A stretch of 64,000 bases of DNA, from the NCBI RefSeq assembly GCF_024701375.2, contig NZ_CP113910.1, positions 3,286,001 to 3,350,000 of the forward strand, written 5' to 3'. This document shows, in pieces, positions 1-8,210 of this stretch (positions within the stretch are counted from its first letter, which is position 1; the number at the start of each line of letters is the position of its first letter). Below the pieces are notes generated by a model. That model made no database searches. It had not been told where the DNA came from and was given only the letters and a program-made list of their open reading frames with translations. This DNA is from Streptomyces sp. KMM 9044 (GTDB lineage: Bacteria > Actinomycetota > Actinomycetes > Streptomycetales > Streptomycetaceae). Made by a program: the position numbers and the translations under genes.

Positions 1-228
1 GATCTCGTACTCGGTGCGCGGCGGGCCGCCGGCCGTCGAGGGCGCGCTCTCGTGCGCGTGCACCAGCCCTTGCTTCGCCATCTGTTTCAGGGCGTGGTAG
101 ATCGAGCCGGGCTTGGCGTTGGACCACTCGTGCGCGCCCCAGTACTCCAGGTCGTTGCGCACCTGGTAACCGTGGGCCCGCCCGTGCTGGCGCACCGCGC
201 CGAGCACGAGGAGACGGATCGCTGACAT
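1..228 (-). CDS. PadR-family transcriptional regulator, N-terminal part (runs off the window)
   Basis: The first 76 residues of a minus-strand gene that continues past the left edge. It opens MSAIRLLVLGAVRQHGRAHG and continues through a winged-helix with the PadR-typical stretch SIYHALKQMAKQGLV followed by a wing containing GGPPRTEYEI. PadR proteins are usually dimeric repressors, often of adjacent transport or detoxification genes. The start at 228 is the only ATG that gives the canonical N-terminus. It lies 49 bp downstream of the DinB-like gene on the same strand, so the two could be co-transcribed. The ligand and target are unknown. Confidence 0.85.
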   Translation of the reverse strand, partial: MSAIRLLVLGAVRQHGRAHGYQVRNDLEYWGAHEWSNAKPGSIYHALKQMAKQGLVHAHESAPSTAGGPPRTEYEI

Positions 229-277
229 GGGCTCCAGCGTAGGCCGCGGGCGGTCACCCCCAGGAGTTGCCCTGCTC

Positions 278-802
278 CTACGCGACCAGCTCGAACGCGG
301 TGGCGCCGTCCAGGGACTCGCGGACGATGTCGGCGTGGCCGGCGTGCCGGGCGGCCTCGCGGATCAGGTGGGAACACAGCCAGCGCATCGAGAGCCGCTC
401 GTCCTTCGGGTTCCAGGACGTCCTCGCCAGCAGGAAGGTGCCGTCGAGGCTGGGCACCGCGCGGAGGAACGACTCCGTCTCGGCGGCCACCTTCCCGTAG
501 GACGCGAGGAAGGACTCCACGGTTTCGTCACCGACCAGCAGGAAGCACTCGTGCCCGTTCGACTCGTCCCGGTGGACGGCCGGCGGCTCTCCCCTGGCGC
601 GGGCGACCCAGCCCTGCTCCATCTCGGCGACGTGCTTGAGCAACCCGGCCGGGGACAGCTCACTGACGCTGGGGCGCGACGCGGCCTGCTCGTCGGTGAG
701 GCCGAGCACCGACCGGCGGACGCCCCCGCGCTGCTCCTCGATGGACGCCAGCAGCGCCCCGCGCTCGTCGCCCCGGGGCTCCGCGGGAACGTGAGTGACC
801 AT
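278..802 (-). CDS. DinB-like (DUF664-type) protein
   Basis: 174 residues from the ATG at 802; a longer reading to 850 adds a basic leader that looks non-native. The protein has the four-helix DinB/DUF664 layout: an N-terminal helix with a GLTDEQAASRPSVSELSPAGLLKHVAEMEQGW segment, whose LLKH and later H residues resemble the metal-binding histidines of the fold, and a C-terminal histidine-rich helix (LIREAARHAGHADIVRE). Relatives are thiol-dependent or metal-binding enzymes and damage-inducible proteins of mostly unknown reaction. It sits upstream of the PadR gene on the same strand, so its expression may be PadR-linked. Family assignment is by motif recognition only. Confidence 0.75.
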   Translation of the reverse strand: MVTHVPAEPRGDERGALLASIEEQRGGVRRSVLGLTDEQAASRPSVSELSPAGLLKHVAEMEQGWVARARGEPPAVHRDESNGHECFLLVGDETVESFLASYGKVAAETESFLRAVPSLDGTFLLARTSWNPKDERLSMRWLCSHLIREAARHAGHADIVRESLDGATAFELVA

Positions 803-927
803 GACGGCCGCCTTCGCCGGTGAGGGCTTTCGCCCCGGTTTCCCCGACACCGACGACGCTACGGGCCCGTGCGGTCAGATGCTGTCCGCACGGGCCCGGG
901 AGAGAGGAGCGAGTCAGAAGGGGCGGA

Positions 928-2388
928 TCAGAAGGGGAACCCGCTGCGGCCGTGCTGCACCGAGATCCACTTGACCGTGGTGAAGGCGTCCAGCATCGCC
1001 TCTCCGTTCAGCCGGCCGCTGCCGGAGTTCTTCTCGCCGCCGAAGGGGACGATCGGCTCGTCGTGCACGGTGCCGTCGTTCACGTGGAACATGCCGGTGT
1101 CGATCTGCTTGGCGAAGTTCACCCCGCGCTCGACGTCCCCGGTGTGCACGGCGCCGCTCAGACCGTACGGGGTGTCGTTGACGAGGCGTACGGCCTCCTC
1201 CTCGCCGTCGAACGGGACGAGGAAGGCGACCGGTCCGAAGACCTCCTGCCGCAGCAGGGCGGAGTCTGCGGGGAGGCCGGTGAGCACGGACGGCTCGACC
1301 AGGTTGTCGGTCCGGGCGCCGCGCACCAGGGCGGTCGCGCCCTCGGCGAGCGCCTGTTCGACGACACCGGCCAGGGAGTCGGCCTGCTGGGAGTTGATCA
1401 CCGGGCCGATGACCGTCCCGGGGTCACGCGGGTCGCCGGCCTTGAGGGACTTGACCTTGGTGACGAACTTCCCGGTGAACTCGTCGGCCACCGAGCGGTC
1501 CACCAGCACGCGGTTGGCGGCCATGCAGACCTGGCCCTGGTGGACGTACCGGCTGAACACGGCCGCGTCGACCGCGTAGTCGATGTCGGCGTCGTCGAGG
1601 ACCACCAGCGCGCTGTTGCCGCCGAGTTCGAGGACCGAGCGCTTGAAGAGGCGGGCGCAGACGGTTGCCACGTGACGGCCGACCGCGTCGGAGCCGGTGA
1701 AGGAGATGACCTTCGGGACCGGGTGCTCGAGGAAGGCGTCGCCGATCTCCGCGATGTCCGTGATGACGACGTTCAGCAGACCGCCCGGCAGGCCCGCGTC
1801 CTCGAAGATCTTCGCGATCAGTGCCCCGCCCACGATCGGGGTGTTCTGGTGCGGCTTGAGCACCACTCCGTTGCCGAGCGCGAGCGCCGGGGCGACCGAC
1901 TTCAGCGACAGCAGGAACGGGAAGTTGAACGGGCTGATCACACCGACGACACCGACGGGCACGCGGTAGACGCGGTTCTCCTTGCCGTCCACCGGCGACG
2001 GGATGATCCGGCCCTCGGGGCGCAGCGCCAGGTGCACCGACTCGCGGAGGAACTCCTTGGCGAGGTGGAGCTCGAAGGCGGCCTTCAGGCGCGTGCCGCC
2101 GAGTTCGGCGATGATCGCCTCGGTGATCTCCTCCTCGCGCTCCTCGACCAGCGCGAGCGCCTTCTCGAGCACCGTGCGGCGGGCGTACGGGTTGGTCACC
2201 GCCCACTGCTTCTGCGCGCGGGCCGCCGCCCGGTAGGCCTCGTCGACCTCGTCGACGGTGGCTGTCGTGACCGATGCCAGTTTCTCGTCGTCGTACGGGT
2301 TGAAGTCGATGATGTCCCAGGAGCCGGTGCCCGGACGCCACTCACCGTCGATGTACTGCTGGGCCAGGTCGGTGAAGTACGACGACAT
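928..2388 (-). CDS. NAD(P)-dependent aldehyde dehydrogenase (benzaldehyde/salicylaldehyde dehydrogenase-like)
   Basis: 486 residues, the usual length for the family. Visible motifs are the cofactor-site stretch ISPFNFPFLLSLKSVAPALA, the glutamate motif LELGGNSALVV, the catalytic cysteine in HQGQVCMAANRV, and the C-terminal EVFGPVAFLVPF and PFGGEKNSGSGR signatures. It would oxidise an aldehyde to the acid in the cytoplasm; the close resemblance to aromatic aldehyde dehydrogenases is an inference. The start at 2388 was chosen over 2433 because it gives the standard N-terminus and has a GAGGG ribosome site just upstream. It stands alone, with no pathway partners beside it. Confidence 0.9.
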   Translation of the reverse strand: MSSYFTDLAQQYIDGEWRPGTGSWDIIDFNPYDDEKLASVTTATVDEVDEAYRAAARAQKQWAVTNPYARRTVLEKALALVEEREEEITEAIIAELGGTRLKAAFELHLAKEFLRESVHLALRPEGRIIPSPVDGKENRVYRVPVGVVGVISPFNFPFLLSLKSVAPALALGNGVVLKPHQNTPIVGGALIAKIFEDAGLPGGLLNVVITDIAEIGDAFLEHPVPKVISFTGSDAVGRHVATVCARLFKRSVLELGGNSALVVLDDADIDYAVDAAVFSRYVHQGQVCMAANRVLVDRSVADEFTGKFVTKVKSLKAGDPRDPGTVIGPVINSQQADSLAGVVEQALAEGATALVRGARTDNLVEPSVLTGLPADSALLRQEVFGPVAFLVPFDGEEEAVRLVNDTPYGLSGAVHTGDVERGVNFAKQIDTGMFHVNDGTVHDEPIVPFGGEKNSGSGRLNGEAMLDAFTTVKWISVQHGRSGFPF

Positions 2389-2517
2389 GTGATCCCTCAA
2401 CCCCTCAATCCCTCGCCGCCGAGGCGGGCCCACCCCGCATCGGCCTCACAGCCCGGCCGCACGGGCCGGTATCCGTCCGGTCCGCGCGGCCTGATCGAAC
2501 ATCATCGTACTTATTTT

Positions 2518-3378
2518 TCAGGAGAGTTGGAGGAGACCTCGCAGAAGATCCCGGCTCTCCGAGGGCCCCGGGCTGTCCTGCTGGAGCTCCTTGAGCGCCT
2601 TCTCGTACTGGGCCACGTCCTCGGCCTTGTCGAGGTACAGCGCGCTCGTCAACTGCTCCATGTACACCACGTCCGACAGGTCGGACTCGGGGAAGCCGAG
2701 GATGGTGAACGCGCCGGACTCACCGGAGTGGCCGCCGAACCCGAACGGCATGACCTGCAGCCGGATGTTGGGCCACTCGGAGACCTCGACCAGATGCTGG
2801 AGCTGCCTCCGCATCACCTCGCGGTCGCCGTACGGCCGGCGCAGCGCGGCCTCGTCGAGCACGACATGGAACTCGGGCGCGCTCTCGGAGACCAGGTACT
2901 TCTGCCGCTCCAGGCGCAGCGCCACCCGTCGTTCGACGTCGGCCTCGCTCGCGCCCGCCATGCCGCGCCGGACCACCGCGCGCGCGTACTCCTCGGTCTG
3001 CAACAGGCCGTGCACGAACTGCACCTCGTACGCCCTGATGAGTGCGGCGGCGCCCTCGAGACCCACGTAGGTGGGGAACCAGCTGGGCAGCACGTCCGAG
3101 TAACTGTGCCACCAGCCGGCGACATTGGCCTCTCTGGCCAGGGAGAGCAGTGAGGCGCGCTCCTGCTCGTCCGCGATGCCGTACAGCGTCAGCAGGTCCT
3201 CGACGTCCCTGGTCTTGAAGCTCACCCGGCCCAGCTCCATCCGGCTGATCTTCGATTCCGAGGCGCGGATCGAATAGCCCGCCGCCTCGCGCGTGATCCC
3301 CCGAGCCTCACGCAGTCGCCTGAGTTGTGATCCGAGCAGCATGCGCCGCACCACCGATCCCGGCTCTCCCGCGCTCAC
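2518..3378 (-). CDS. XRE-family regulator with DUF5753 effector domain
   Basis: 286 residues. The N-terminal helix-turn-helix (about residues 15-70) reads LGSQLRRLREARGITREAAG and then SESKISRMELGR. The remainder is the DUF5753 module, with FVHGLLQTEEYARAVVRRGM and the C-terminal LEVSEWPNIRLQVMPFG region. This is the WhiJ-like class found in many copies in Streptomyces, usually beside a DUF397 protein and an anti-sigma-like ATPase, as here. The GTG at 3378 was preferred to the ATG at 3447 because GGAGG lies 9 nt upstream and the protein then starts at the conserved SAGEPGSVVRRMLLG. It probably regulates its neighbours or development; the direct target is unproven. Confidence 0.88.
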   Translation of the reverse strand: MSAGEPGSVVRRMLLGSQLRRLREARGITREAAGYSIRASESKISRMELGRVSFKTRDVEDLLTLYGIADEQERASLLSLAREANVAGWWHSYSDVLPSWFPTYVGLEGAAALIRAYEVQFVHGLLQTEEYARAVVRRGMAGASEADVERRVALRLERQKYLVSESAPEFHVVLDEAALRRPYGDREVMRRQLQHLVEVSEWPNIRLQVMPFGFGGHSGESGAFTILGFPESDLSDVVYMEQLTSALYLDKAEDVAQYEKALKELQQDSPGPSESRDLLRGLLQLS

Positions 3379-3585
3379 GTTCGCCAGCCTCCCCAACGTC
3401 TGCCAGAGGCCGAAGTCTGCCACTAAAACACTCCGAGCAGTACTCACCCGGTTACGGAAACGGAATCAGGGTCGGTGTTTTGACCAGGGGAAAGTAGAGA
3501 GCAGGCCACGGAAGTGACCGGAGGGACGTGAATATGGCGGAAAAATTGACCAACAAGCGGTACGGGAAGGCTCATTTCGGTCAGC

Positions 3586-3612
3586 TGCACGTGCATCTGC
3601 CCTTGCATCTGC
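3586..3612 (+). promoter_or_regulatory. 27-nt regulatory motif, copy 1 (upstream of the anti-sigma-like ATPase gene)
   Basis: This motif begins with the perfect palindrome TGCACGTGCA and continues TCTGCCC, then T, then TGCATCTGC. A copy differing at only two of 27 positions lies in the promoter of the DUF397 gene (4711-4737, opposite strand). Here it ends 73 nt before the ATPase ATG and sits in the divergent gap shared with the XRE gene. It is probably the binding site of the XRE/DUF5753 protein or a related regulator. Confidence 0.6.
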
Positions 3613-3685
3613 CGTACGCATCCGAAACCATGGCCTTCGCACCACCGCCGTATCGCTACGACCGCGAATCCCGGGAGTGCCTCGC

Positions 3686-4186
3686 ATGGGGACGAATGGA
3701 TCGACCATGCTCCAGCCGTTACGGCAGGGCCTTCCGCCACTGGACCCCGCGGCCGTGTCCGACGCCGTCTCCTGCTCCCTCCCCGCCCGCTACGAAGCGG
3801 TCCGCGAGGCGCGGCAGTTCACCCAGACGACCTGCGACCAGTGGGACGCGGGCGACCGCTTCGACGACGTGTGCCTGGTCGTCTCCGAACTGGTCACCAA
3901 CGCCCTGCGGCACGGCCTGCCGGTCCGCGCGTCGCGGTCGGCGGAACAGGAAGCTCCGGTGCGGCTGCATCTGATGCGGTGGACCGGGCGGCTGGTGTGC
4001 GCGGTACGCGACCCGAGCCACGACAGTCCCGTCACCCGCGAGACGGACGACTTCTCCGCGGAGTCGGGCCGCGGGCTGCTCCTGGTCGAGTCGTTCAGCG
4101 ACGGCTGGGGCTGGCAGCCGATGCGCGGCGGACGCGGCAAGGTGGTCTGGGCCCTGTTCCTGCTGCCGCCTCCCGGTGGCGCATGA
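3686..4186 (+). CDS. Anti-sigma-factor-like ATP-binding protein (HATPase_c, RsbW/SpoIIAB-like)
   Basis: 166 residues. The GHKL N-box is visible as VVSELVTNALRHG (around residues 65-77), followed by the G1 region CAVRDPS and a G2-like stretch ESGRGLLLVESFSDGWGW. It ends GKVVWALF, which is typical of the many Streptomyces single-domain RsbW-like proteins. These bind ATP and either inhibit sigma factors or act as kinases of anti-anti-sigma factors. The ATG at 3686 gives the commonly seen MGTNGSTML start and has a GGGAG upstream; 3707 is possible. With the flanking XRE and DUF397 genes it forms the standard actinomycete trio. Confidence 0.85.
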   Translation: MGTNGSTMLQPLRQGLPPLDPAAVSDAVSCSLPARYEAVREARQFTQTTCDQWDAGDRFDDVCLVVSELVTNALRHGLPVRASRSAEQEAPVRLHLMRWTGRLVCAVRDPSHDSPVTRETDDFSAESGRGLLLVESFSDGWGWQPMRGGRGKVVWALFLLPPPGGA

Positions 4187-4330
4187 CGAGAACCGCAGGA
4201 ACGACGGGAACACAGCATCTTGGCACGCCGTGTTCTACGCGCGTCACACGGGGTGCGGGGCCGCCGGGCGAGGGAGCGGCGGGCGCGGCGGCACCTTCAG
4301 GCGCGTTCGGACGCGTGGTGCGCGATCGGG

Positions 4331-4651
4331 TCAGCCGACGACCAGGTGGTCGAACTCGCCGTCCTTGACGCCGAGGAGCATCGCCTCGATCTCCGCCCGG
4401 GTGTAGACGAGCGCGGGCCCCTCGGGAAAGCGGGAGTTGCGCACCGCCACCTCGCCGCCCGGCAGCCGGGCGAACTCCACGCAGGAACCCTGCGAGTTGC
4501 TGTGCCGGCTCTTCTGCCAGGCCACGCCGTCCAGCCCGGCGGCAGCCATGCCGTTGTACACGCGGGACGCGTCGGCGCCGCCATACACGTCACCGTCGTA
4601 CACATCGCCCTCGTACACGTCGTGGTCCACAGGTCGCTCCCCGTTGTGCAC
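4331..4651 (-). CDS. DUF397 domain protein
   Basis: 106 residues. The C-terminal 65 are a clear DUF397 domain: AWQKSRHSNSQGSCVEFARL, then GGEVAVRNSRFPEGPALVYTRAEIEAMLLGVKDGEFDHLV. The N-terminal 35 residues are acidic and tyrosine-rich, with GDVY repeated, which is unusual for the family. These small proteins accompany XRE/DUF5753 regulators and probably act as their partners or antagonists. Its promoter carries a TATGAT -10 (complement of 4692-4697) with the shared 27-nt motif covering the -35 position. Confidence 0.85.
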   Translation of the reverse strand: MHNGERPVDHDVYEGDVYDGDVYGGADASRVYNGMAAAGLDGVAWQKSRHSNSQGSCVEFARLPGGEVAVRNSRFPEGPALVYTRAEIEAMLLGVKDGEFDHLVVG

Positions 4652-4691
4652 TGGCTGGTGTTGCCATCGATGCAGTGGTCAACTGACCCGG

Positions 4692-4737
4692 ATCATAGCT
4701 TTGTTCAAATGCAAATGCATGGGCAGATGCACGTGCA
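4692..4737 (-). promoter_or_regulatory. DUF397 promoter with 27-nt regulatory motif, copy 2
   Basis: Reading the minus strand, the motif (4711-4737) runs TGCACGTGCATCTGCCC, then A, then TGCATTTGC. After 13 nt comes TATGAT (4697-4692), a good -10, about 41 nt before the DUF397 ATG. The motif therefore lies across the expected -35, where a regulator could either replace sigma contacts (activation) or block them (repression). It matches copy 1 at 25 of 27 positions; copy 1 also has a weaker -10-like hexamer 13 nt beyond it. Confidence 0.65.
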
Positions 4738-4865
4738 CGCGGGGTGTTCCCACAGTTACAGCCCTGTGGGCCGGCCTGCCGGGCCCCACGTGAGTGGAGA
4801 CGCGCACGGAGGCCTTCCTGTTCCCTGATCGGAGCCCCCACGTTCCTCGTTGCCCCGTCTGTCCT

Positions 4866-5132
4866 CACGCGGCCCCCTCAGAGCAGGCCGCCCTCTTCGC
4901 CACGGACGGCACCGTGTGCAGTGGCACGGCAGAGGAAGATGCCGGAATCGCGACGACGATCAGCCTCGACTGCGCGGACGGCAACGAGGACCGGGCGAAC
5001 GGCACGGTCGACCCGGTGAGCGGGTCCGCCCTGAAGGTCACCTGGGAGGGCTCCCTCGGCACCGAGACGTACACGAAGGCCGAGGGCGGCCGGCTGCCGT
5101 CGGGTCTTCCGACCGCTGGGCTCGGCTCGTAA
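4866..5132 (+). pseudogene. C-terminal remnant of a secreted/lipoprotein-type gene
   Basis: The open frame has a convincing protein-like stretch (GTVCSGTAEEDAGIATTISL, then DCADGNEDRANGTV and LKVTWEGSLGTETYTKAEGG) but no signal peptide and no plausible start of its own. The in-frame ATG at 4794 reads through non-protein-like sequence first. I therefore read it as the tail of a once-longer exported protein of unknown function. No catalytic motif is visible. It is separated from the following lipoprotein gene by about 94 bp. Confidence 0.45.
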
Positions 5133-5226
5133 CGCCTGCCTCGAGGGCCCGCCCTCCGGGGGCGCCGGGAGGACTTCCCGGGGTGTGATGATCTGTGGGC
5201 CGCTCCACGAACCCAGGGGAATCCTC

Positions 5227-5766
5227 ATGCGCTCCATGCCGATCGCCGTCACCGTCACCACCGCCCTCCTCCTGTTGACCGCCTGCGGCGGCGAGGGCGG
5301 TGGTGACGGGGCGGAGGACAAGAACGACGCGAAGCAGGAGAGCGGGGCCTGTTCGAGCGCGACGGTGAGCCTGGAGGCCGGTCCCGCGAGCGAGGCCCCG
5401 GCCGCCGGCGACACCGGCGAGGTGCCCGTGAACCTCGTCGACCAGGGCGGCGCCTGCGTCCTGGACGGCTTCCCCGAGGTGAGCCTGGTGGTCGGGGGCG
5501 AGCCCGTCGCGCTGCCCCCGGCCGAAGGCGCCACGGCGCGGGAACTGACCCTGGCGGAGGGCGAAGCGGCCTCCTTCACGATCACCTACGTACGCGGGCC
5601 GAAGGGCGCGGACGGGAGCCTGGACGCCACGTCCCTGCGGATCGGCCTCCCCGGCGACTCCGCCACCCGGGACTTCCCCTGGATGTACGGCCCGGTGGCG
5701 GTCAAGGAACCGGCCGAGACCGCGGCCGACGCGTCCGTGAGCACCTTCCAGCGGACGGGCGACTGA
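5227..5766 (+). CDS. Secreted lipoprotein with DUF4232-type domain
   Basis: 179 residues starting MRSMPIAVTVTTALLLLTAC. This is a lipoprotein signal peptide with lipobox LTAC, so the cysteine at about residue 20 is the predicted lipidation site and the protein is anchored to the outer face of the membrane. After an acidic linker comes a beta-rich domain with the DUF4232 features ACSSATVSLEAG, GEVPVNLVDQGGACVLDGFP and SFTITYVRG. The function of the domain is unknown. The ATG at 5227 was chosen because upstream in-frame codons precede the signal peptide. It converges on the DUF2786 gene. Confidence 0.85.
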   Translation: MRSMPIAVTVTTALLLLTACGGEGGGDGAEDKNDAKQESGACSSATVSLEAGPASEAPAAGDTGEVPVNLVDQGGACVLDGFPEVSLVVGGEPVALPPAEGATARELTLAEGEAASFTITYVRGPKGADGSLDATSLRIGLPGDSATRDFPWMYGPVAVKEPAETAADASVSTFQRTGD

Positions 5767-5880
5767 CTGACCGGCAGGCGGGCGGGCGGACAACCGGCCT
5801 CCGGGCAGGACGACGACCCGCGGCCCTCTCGGGCCGGAGACAACCCCCGGCGCGCGACCCGCGCGGGCTCCTGACCGGCC

Positions 5881-5997
5881 GGTGCAGCCGGTACAGCCGG
5901 TACAGCCGGTACAGCCGGTACAGCCGGTACAGCCGGTACAGCCGGTACAGCCGGTACAGCCGGTGCAGCCGGTGCAGCCGGTGCAGCCGGTGCAGCC
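5881..5997. repeat. Tandem repeat: 13 units of 9 bp
   Basis: Thirteen head-to-tail copies of GGTRCAGCC: one with G, eight with A, then four with G at the variable position. It lies in the gap between the convergent lipoprotein and DUF2786 genes, 40 bp from the DUF2786 stop. Open frames through it (proline-valine-glutamine or alanine-valine-proline runs) are a product of the repeat, not a gene. The ordered blocks of variants suggest unit-by-unit slippage. Confidence 0.9.
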
Positions 5998-6037
5998 GCA
6001 GAGTGCGGGCTTCCGGGCTGTGGCTGCGGGCCCCGGT

Positions 6038-7234
6038 TCAGCCGAGTCGTCGGCGGGCTTCGACCTGGGCGTCGTCCGCCGCCCGCGCGCCCTCCTCCCA
6101 CCCCGCCGCGTCGCTCACCCCGCGCAGCCTGGTGGTCGTCGTCTCCGGGAACAGGCGGTCCAGCCGCTCGGTGACCGCGACGTCGCGGGAGGCGAGCACC
6201 GGGAGCAGGTCGTCGCTCAGCCCGCTCGTCCGGCCTTCGGCGGCAGCCGCCAGACGTGCGCCCACGCGGTGGGCGTAGGCCGCGAGGAACGACTGCCGGA
6301 AGGTCTTGGTCCGTTTGCGTCCGCCCGCCTTCTGGGCCGCCTCCGCCTTCGTCATGGCCGTACCGGCCTGCACAAGCAGTGAGGTGTAGAGCAGTTCGAC
6401 CGCTTCCAGGTCGGCGGCGAAGCCGACCACGGTGGAGAAGCCGAGGGCTTCGTTCCACACGGCCCGGCAGTGGTTCGCGGTGGCGATCGCGTCGAGCAGC
6501 ACGGCCTTGGTCTGCGCATAGGGGGCTTCCACCCCGATCCGGCACGCGCCCGGCGCCGTCGCCGCGTGCGTCCGCACCGCGAGGAGGGCCTCGTCGACGC
6601 TGTGCCGCGCCATCAGTTCCTGCGCCTTGGCGGTGAGTGCCTCCGCCTCCTCCGGGAAGCCGGTCGCCTCCGCCTTGGCGAGCAGCGCGCGGATGCGGCC
6701 GAGCATGCGGGACTCCGGACGCCGGTCATCTTCCCCCGAGCCCGCCCCGCAGGCCGTCCCGGCGCTCCCGGCAGTGCCGACGGCCGCCTCGTCGAGGGAC
6801 TCCAGCGCGGGCAGGCGCAGCAGCAGCCGGTACAGCTCCAGTACGGCCGTGGCGTGCGAGAAGCGGTCGGCGCGCGGCGGGCGCGAGGGCGCGGGAGCGG
6901 CGCCGGTTTCACCGGTGGCCTCGAGCGCGTCGAGTTGGGCGGTCCAGCGGGGCCCCCGGGGCCGGTCGTGCGGCGCCTGCGCACGGATCAGCGCCGTGAC
7001 GAGCCCCAAGTGTACATCGTGCAGTTCACGCCGGACGACGCGTACGACGTCGGCGGGCTGCCAGCCGCGCCGCCAGGCGTTCGCCACGAGCTCCTCCCCC
7101 CGCCGGGCGAGTTCGGCGTCCGCCGCCGGGTCGGCGGCGAGCAGGGACGCGCCGGTGTCGAGGGCGTCGTCGGCGGTGGCGTACAGGGTGACCCGGAAGG
7201 CGCGTTCGACGGTGCGGGACGTACTCGTACTCAC
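6038..7234 (-). CDS. DUF2786 domain protein
   Basis: 398 residues. The diagnostic DUF2786 helix pair is near the middle: [20 protein letters not shown] followed by [25 protein letters not shown]. The N-terminal 150 residues are helical and alanine/arginine-rich. A C-terminal segment with [22 protein letters not shown] is typical of the actinomycete members. DUF2786 proteins have no established activity; several lie in phage or plasmid genomes. It is transcribed divergently from the Clp-N gene, so the operators at 7281-7327 may affect it too. Confidence 0.8.
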   Translation of the reverse strand: MSTSTSRTVERAFRVTLYATADDALDTGASLLAADPAADAELARRGEELVANAWRRGWQPADVVRVVRRELHDVHLGLVTALIRAQAPHDRPRGPRWTAQLDALEATGETGAAPAPSRPPRADRFSHATAVLELYRLLLRLPALESLDEAAVGTAGSAGTACGAGSGEDDRRPESRMLGRIRALLAKAEATGFPEEAEALTAKAQELMARHSVDEALLAVRTHAATAPGACRIGVEAPYAQTKAVLLDAIATANHCRAVWNEALGFSTVVGFAADLEAVELLYTSLLVQAGTAMTKAEAAQKAGGRKRTKTFRQSFLAAYAHRVGARLAAAAEGRTSGLSDDLLPVLASRDVAVTERLDRLFPETTTTRLRGVSDAAGWEEGARAADDAQVEARRRLG

Positions 7235-7280
7235 GGGCCGATCGTGCCATGCCCCGGAAGTCCGTCACTTCACCCCCAAG

Positions 7281-7327
7281 TGTCAACTCGTGGTTGACAC
7301 CCGTCTATTGTCAACCTATCGTTGACG
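7281..7327 (+). promoter_or_regulatory. Promoter and twin operators of the Clp-N gene, probably giving a leaderless mRNA
   Basis: Two inverted repeats of the form TGTCAAC-N5-GTTGACR sit at 7281-7299 and 7309-7327, spaced 28 bp start to start. The right arm of the first contains TTGACA (7294-7299), an ideal -35. Seventeen bp later TATCGT (7317-7322), inside the second operator, fits a -10. Transcription would start about 7329, which is the A of the ATG, so no leader is expected. A protein bound to either operator would block the promoter. Confidence 0.7.
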
Positions 7328-7328
7328 C

Positions 7329-8108
7329 ATGACGACGAACCCCGGCATCAAGTCATCCGTACGTCTCGACGACCTCATCGCGGCCATCAAGAAGGTCCAC
7401 GAGGAACCCCTTCAGCAGCTCCAGGACGCGGTGCTCGCGGGCGAGCACCTCGGCGACGTGGCGGACCACCTGATCGGCCACTTCGTGGACCAGGCCCGGC
7501 GTTCGGGCGCCTCCTGGACGGACATCGGCAGGAGCATGGGCGTCACCCGGCAGGCGGCCCAGAAGCGTTTCGTGTCCAGGGAGTCGGCCGCCCTCGACCC
7601 GAACGAGGGCTTCAACCGCTACACACCCCGCGCCCGGGCGGTGGTGATGGCCGCACACCACGCGTCCAAGGCCGCGCGCAACGCCGAGGGCCTGCCCGAG
7701 CACCTGGTCCTCGGCCTGCTGGCCGAGCCGGGCGGCCTGGCCGCGAAGGCGATCACCGAGCAGGGCGTCACCCTGGACACGGTCCGCGCGGCCGCCACCG
7801 CGGCCCTCCCGCCGGCCGTCGAGGAGGCCCCCGAGCTGGTGCCGTACGGCCCGGCGGCCAAGAAGGTCCTCGAACTCACCTTCCGCGAGGCCCTCCGCCT
7901 CGGCCACAACTACATCGGCACCGAGCACCTCCTGCTCGCCCTCCTGGAGTACGAGAACGGCAAGGGCGTCCTCAGCGGCCTCGGCGTCGACAAGACGGCC
8001 ACCGAGCGGTACGTCGCCGAACTGCTGGCGCAGGTCGTGGCGGTGTCGCAGGAGGACGACCGGGAGAAGGGCGGCGACCAGGAACAGGCACCCCCACCGG
8101 AGAACTGA
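7329..8108 (+). CDS. Clp N-terminal (Clp-R) domain protein with helix-turn-helix-like N-terminus
   Basis: 259 residues without any AAA+ module. Residues about 40-80 contain a helix-turn-helix-like segment (SGASWTDIGRSMGVTRQAAQ). Residues about 95-240 hold two Clp-N repeats: FNRYTPRARAVVMAAHHASK with LPEHLVLGLLAEP, and YGPAAKKVLELTFREALRLG with YIGTEHLLLALLEYENGKG. The domain binds substrates or adaptors in ClpA/C; here it may sense misfolded protein. The HTH-like part plus two palindromes over its own promoter suggest autorepression, but that is inference. There is no ribosome site, in keeping with a leaderless start. Confidence 0.85.
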   Translation: MTTNPGIKSSVRLDDLIAAIKKVHEEPLQQLQDAVLAGEHLGDVADHLIGHFVDQARRSGASWTDIGRSMGVTRQAAQKRFVSRESAALDPNEGFNRYTPRARAVVMAAHHASKAARNAEGLPEHLVLGLLAEPGGLAAKAITEQGVTLDTVRAAATAALPPAVEEAPELVPYGPAAKKVLELTFREALRLGHNYIGTEHLLLALLEYENGKGVLSGLGVDKTATERYVAELLAQVVAVSQEDDREKGGDQEQAPPPEN

Positions 8109-8210
8109 TCCCGGCCGGCGTCGGCCCCGTGGGCGGACACCCTGGTCGAACCCCGTGGCGGGACACCGTGGTCGGACCCCATTGTCAGACCCTCCTGCCA
8201 GACTCACGTC

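Noticed and set aside
820..3153. A 777-codon open frame on the plus strand opposite the aldehyde dehydrogenase and XRE genes
   Set aside because: It is the high-GC antisense shadow of two well-recognised minus-strand genes and has no protein-like motifs. Similar long antisense frames over the Wadjet and helicase/MORC genes were dropped for the same reason.
5881..5997. CRISPR-like array
   Set aside because: Contiguous 9-bp units without spacers; no cas genes and no spaced direct repeats anywhere in the window.
5882..6382. Plus-strand frame starting with a long QPV repeat, a possible proline-rich surface protein
   Set aside because: The repeat is a 9-bp non-coding array; after it the frame is antisense to the DUF2786 gene and has no signal peptide.
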